A stretch of 16,677 bases of DNA from Deltaproteobacteria bacterium (GTDB lineage: Bacteria; Myxococcota; Myxococcia; Myxococcales; Myxococcaceae): positions 1-16,677 of the forward strand of contig VGRA01000005.1 of assembly GCA_016875515.1 (NCBI GenBank). Reading direction: 5' to 3'. Both the position numbers and the translations under genes were made by a program. A model generated the notes under the pieces. It was not told the DNA's origin and ran no database searches. It was given only the letters and a program-made list of their open reading frames with translations. This document shows, one piece after another, positions 14,569-16,677 of the stretch. How positions within the stretch are numbered: the stretch's first letter is position 1; each line of letters opens with the position of its first letter.

Positions 14569-15744
14569 ATGAGCGAGCTTTCCCCAGCGCAGGAAGAACA
14601 CCTCTACGGGCGCATCGCCTCCATCCTGGACGAGGCGCGCACCCGCGTCGCGCGTTCCATCAACACCGCGATGGTCCACGCCTACTGGCTCGTCGGGCGG
14701 GAGATTGTCGAGGTCGAGCAGCACGGCGCGGAGCGGGCCGCCTACGGCGAAGGGCTCATGAAGCGGGTGGCCGCACGGCTCTCCGCGAAGTTCGGCAAGG
14801 GCTTCAGCCTCGCCAGCCTCAAGCGAATGAAGCAGTTCTACCTGGCCTTCCCGCAGGGCTCGGCACTGTCCGCGGCCGCAGGCGGAAAAGGCTCAACAGC
14901 GCTGAGCCTTTCTGGCGAGGCGGACGGGGGCGAGAAAGGCGCAACGGCGTTGAGCCTTTCGCAGGACGCCTCGCCCCGCTTCCCGCCCTCGCTGGCCTGG
15001 TCGCACTACCTCGTGCTGCTTCGCGTGGGCCGGCCTGAAGCGCGTGCCTTCTACGAGATTGAGGCCGCACGCGAGAGCTGGTCCGTGAGGGAGCTCGAGC
15101 GGCAGGTGGGCTCGCTGCTCTTCGATCGGCTCGCGAAGAACAAGAGCCCGGAGCAGGTGCTCGAGCTCGCGCGGAAGGGGCAGCAGGTGTCCGTGGCGGA
15201 CGACGTCCTCAAGGATCCGTTCGTGCTCGAGTTCGCCGACCTCCGCGACAACCCGGCCGCTCAGGAGCGCGATCTCGAGCAGGCCATCATCGACCGGCTC
15301 GAGGACTTCCTGCTCGAGATGGGGAAGGGGTTCTGCTTCGTCGCGCGGCAGAAGCGGCTGACGCTGGAGGGCGACCACTTCTACGTCGACCTCGTCTTCT
15401 ACAACCGGCTGCTGCGCTGCTTCGTCCTCGTCGACCTCAAGATGGGGAAGCTGTCGCACCAGGACCTCGGGCAGATGCAGATGTACGTGAACTTCTTCGA
15501 CCGCTTCCAGCGCGAGGAACACGAGGCGAAGACCATCGGCATCGTCCTCTGCTCGGACAAGAACGACGCGATGGTCCGCATCACCTTGCCCGACGAGAAG
15601 GAGCAGGTCCGCGCTGCGCGGTACCAGATGTACCTCCCCACCGAGGAGGAACTCCGTGCCGAGCTGTCGCGCGAGCGCGAGGAAGTCGAACGCGTCCTGC
15701 GACTGACTGCAGAGACTTCAGGGGCCGACGATGCCGAGGGCTGA
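14569..15744 (+). CDS. YhcG/DUF1016-family PDDEXK nuclease with internal repeat insertion
   Basis: 391 residues from ATG 14569. The open frame runs back to 14041, inside the tRNA, so the long version is artefactual. Residues 10-95 and 141-200 match the DUF1016 N-terminal domain (AYWLVGREIVE, FGKGFSLASLKRMKQFYLAFP, LAWSHYLVLLRV, ARAFYEIEAARESWSVRELERQ). Residues 210-365 are the PDDEXK-type C-terminal domain: Glu250, Asp274 in FYVDLVFYNR, then Asp289-Leu-Lys291 where homologues usually have ELK, and Gln302 in LGQMQMY. Residues 97-138 are a low-complexity insertion with KGSTALSLS and KGATALSLS, encoded by two palindromic DNA units. The family is widespread in defence islands and near restriction-modification genes. 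Its biological role is not settled, and nuclease activity is inferred from the fold. The stop overlaps the next gene's start by 14 bases. Confidence 0.92.
   Translation: MSELSPAQEEHLYGRIASILDEARTRVARSINTAMVHAYWLVGREIVEVEQHGAERAAYGEGLMKRVAARLSAKFGKGFSLASLKRMKQFYLAFPQGSALSAAAGGKGSTALSLSGEADGGEKGATALSLSQDASPRFPPSLAWSHYLVLLRVGRPEARAFYEIEAARESWSVRELERQVGSLLFDRLAKNKSPEQVLELARKGQQVSVADDVLKDPFVLEFADLRDNPAAQERDLEQAIIDRLEDFLLEMGKGFCFVARQKRLTLEGDHFYVDLVFYNRLLRCFVLVDLKMGKLSHQDLGQMQMYVNFFDRFQREEHEAKTIGIVLCSDKNDAMVRITLPDEKEQVRAARYQMYLPTEEELRAELSREREEVERVLRLTAETSGADDAEG
14887..14960 (+). repeat. Two 26-base palindromic units in tandem inside the nuclease gene
   Basis: Unit 1 is 14887-14912 and unit 2 is 14935-14960. 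They differ at 3 of 26 positions and are spaced 48 bases (16 codons) apart. Unit 1 is a perfect 9-bp inverted repeat, AAAGGCTCA...TGAGCCTTT, with a 7-base loop. Unit 2 is AAAGGC...GCCTTT with an inner CAAC/GTTG pair. Both are in frame and read K-G-[ST/AT]-A-L-S-L-S. They sit exactly where the nuclease has an insertion relative to the family. Confidence 0.85.
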
Positions 15745-16324
15745 GGACATGGCGACGCGCTACCCGAACCGAAACCGCTACCCGACGCTGACGGACGAGC
15801 AGTTCCGGGATGCCTTCCGCCCGGAGCAACTGCCTCCCCCTCCCTGGCGGTACGCCATCACGCCGTCGCTGGTGCACACGCTGACGCGCGTTGCGGATGC
15901 AGCGGGACAGCTGCGGGCCTCTCCCGTCTCGTACTACCGCCAGAAGGAACTCGCCGCGCGTGCCAAGCGGGAGCGCATCCTGTGGAATGTCAGCGGCATT
16001 CACCGCGGCGTGACGCACGAGGAGGTGGAGGCCGTCCTCCGCGGGGGGCGCCTCGTCGAAAGGCGCCGGGCGGCGGGCGAGGCCATCGAGCGGGCGCTGG
16101 TGCTCGAGGACGCGCTCGCGCACGAGCAGCTCCGGTGGCGCGCTGTCGCACGCAACGAGGAGCTCGTCGTAGTTGACCCGAGCGGGGTCAGACTGCCGCA
16201 GCTTGGAGAGCAGGAGCGGCCACGGCCGCCTTTCGGACGTTGGCATCGATGCCCCAGGCTCGGAGGTAGCCGCGGATCAGCCGGTCGCGGGCCGTGTCGC
16301 GGAGGTTGGTGCTGTTCGGGTTGA
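15731..16324 (+). CDS. Fic N-terminal-like fragment lacking the catalytic core
   Basis: 197 residues from ATG 15731, preceded by AGGGG with 6-base spacing and overlapping the nuclease stop by 14 bases, so probably co-translated. An alternative ATG lies at 15749. Residues 25-60 (PEQLPPPPWRYAITPSLVHTL) and 83-130 (WNVSGIHRGVTHEEVEAVLRGG, then AIERALVLEDAL) resemble, by eye, the N-terminal helices of Fic proteins. In those, a [ST]xxxE[GN] inhibitory motif is followed by LT-EEV and EALNH-type helices; here the motif reads SGIHRG, without the Glu. The HPFxxGNGR catalytic loop is absent. Residues after about 152 lie opposite the next gene and are Arg/Gly/Cys-rich, unlike real protein. It is either a truncated Fic gene whose frame runs into foreign sequence, or an unrelated small protein. 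The assignment is tentative. Confidence 0.5.
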   Translation: MPRAEDMATRYPNRNRYPTLTDEQFRDAFRPEQLPPPPWRYAITPSLVHTLTRVADAAGQLRASPVSYYRQKELAARAKRERILWNVSGIHRGVTHEEVEAVLRGGRLVERRRAAGEAIERALVLEDALAHEQLRWRAVARNEELVVVDPSGVRLPQLGEQERPRPPFGRWHRCPRLGGSRGSAGRGPCRGGWCCSG

Positions 16325-16677
16325 AGAGGCTGATGGTGCGCGTGCGCGAGCGTCCCCCACCCTCGAAGACGAAGCGCAGGTGCACGCCCTCGATGGCGTC
16401 GTCGCCCGCGTTGATTCCGTGCGCCTCGAGCGCCTCGTGCACCTCTGCGATGGAGAGGCCCGGTACGAGGTCCAGGGCGCTCCTGCGCGCACTCGGGTGG
16501 CCGGGCCGCGCCACCACCTTCACGAGCGACACCGCCTCGATGCGGTCCCGCGGGTCGGTCGCGAAGCGGAACGTCGGGCTCCGCAGCGGGGCGAACGAGA
16601 ACTTCGGGCTCTTGGAGGCGTCCTCGAAGTAGTCGCGGTCGCCGACGAGCACCTCGGCGAACAGGTCCCGCAGCTTC
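16188..16677 (-). CDS. Unknown protein, C-terminal part (5' end outside window)
   Basis: The frame is open through the right edge; the edge reads KLRDLFAEVLVGDRDYFED, so GTG 16652 is unlikely to be the true start. At least 162 residues are visible. The composition is normal for a globular alpha/beta protein: FRFATDPRDRIEAVSLVKVV, GLSIAEVHEALEAHGINAG, VHLRFVFEGGGRSRTRTISL, then NPNSTNLRDTARDRLIRGYLRAWGID and an Ala-rich tail. No catalytic motif or membrane segment stands out and I do not recognise the family. Its last 137 bases overlap the convergent Fic-like frame. Its codon pattern there looks the more genuine of the two. Any link to the DUF1016 nuclease is by neighbourhood only. Confidence 0.7.
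   Translation of the reverse strand, partial: KLRDLFAEVLVGDRDYFEDASKSPKFSFAPLRSPTFRFATDPRDRIEAVSLVKVVARPGHPSARRSALDLVPGLSIAEVHEALEAHGINAGDDAIEGVHLRFVFEGGGRSRTRTISLFNPNSTNLRDTARDRLIRGYLRAWGIDANVRKAAVAAPALQAAAV

Noticed and set aside
15581..16246. 221-residue minus-strand frame opposite the nuclease tail and Fic-like gene
   Set aside because: Arg/Pro/Val-rich composition and full overlap with two plus-strand frames; the plus-strand frames have ribosome sites and recognisable motifs.
1..16677. CRISPR arrays, insertion sequences, rRNA genes, retrons or prophage genes
   Set aside because: No regularly spaced direct repeats, no transposase, integrase, reverse transcriptase or phage structural motifs, and no rRNA-like sequence seen on either strand.

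Overview
The window is high-GC, gene-dense DNA with 4-base GTGA/ATGA start-stop overlaps and many GTG starts. It carries gene families typical of predatory delta-proteobacteria: a TPR / small secreted protein / FHA-TM-'AgmX/PglI tail' triplet and a short outer-membrane polysaccharide export (OPX) protein paired with its own beta-barrel. This points to a myxobacterium of the Myxococcus/Corallococcus/Archangium type. That assignment is inferred from gene content; no database was searched.

Region 1 (1-6964, all plus strand) is an envelope module. It runs: TPR protein (5' end outside the window), 77-residue secreted protein, degenerate-FHA/one-TM/TonB-like-tail protein, cytoplasmic coiled-coil protein, stand-alone cyclic-nucleotide-binding domain, small secreted helical protein, outer-membrane beta-barrel (Wzp-like) and lipoprotein OPX (Wza-like). 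The first three have the order and architecture I recall for GltE-GltF-GltG of the gliding machine and NfsE-F-G of the spore-coat machine. The last two resemble the porin + short-OPX pairs of myxobacterial Wzx/Wzy polysaccharide pathways. No glycosyltransferase, Wzx, Wzy or Wzc gene is present, so the polymer must be made elsewhere. I read this as a candidate Nfs-like trans-envelope machine tied to polysaccharide export.

Region 2 (6961-11846, all minus strand) is a tight five-gene operon whose neighbours all overlap by 4 bases. In transcription order: LD-carboxypeptidase, AmiE-like serine hydrolase, Mpl, TlpA-like lipoprotein thioredoxin, inositol-monophosphatase family enzyme. The first three make a coherent murein-peptide recycling route: cleave the lactyl-Ala amide, trim tetrapeptide to tripeptide, re-ligate tripeptide to UDP-MurNAc. 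The operon ends head-on against the OPX gene, and the two stop codons share a single CTAG.

Region 3 (11915-13935) has an unrecognised secreted CxxC protein on the plus strand, overlapping by 13 bases the 3' end of a convergent RsmB/NOP-family RNA m5C methyltransferase.

Region 4 (13943-16677) starts with a well-formed tRNA-Asn(GTT) with a good promoter and a downstream hairpin. Then comes about 430 bases of non-coding DNA rich in inverted repeats, including four alternating copies of one 9-mer. After that come a YhcG/DUF1016-type PDDEXK nuclease gene with two near-identical palindromic units inserted in frame, a Fic-N-terminal-like fragment without a catalytic core, and the 3' part of an unrecognised minus-strand gene. 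This looks like the left end of an accessory island abutting a tRNA, but no attachment-site repeat is visible inside the window.
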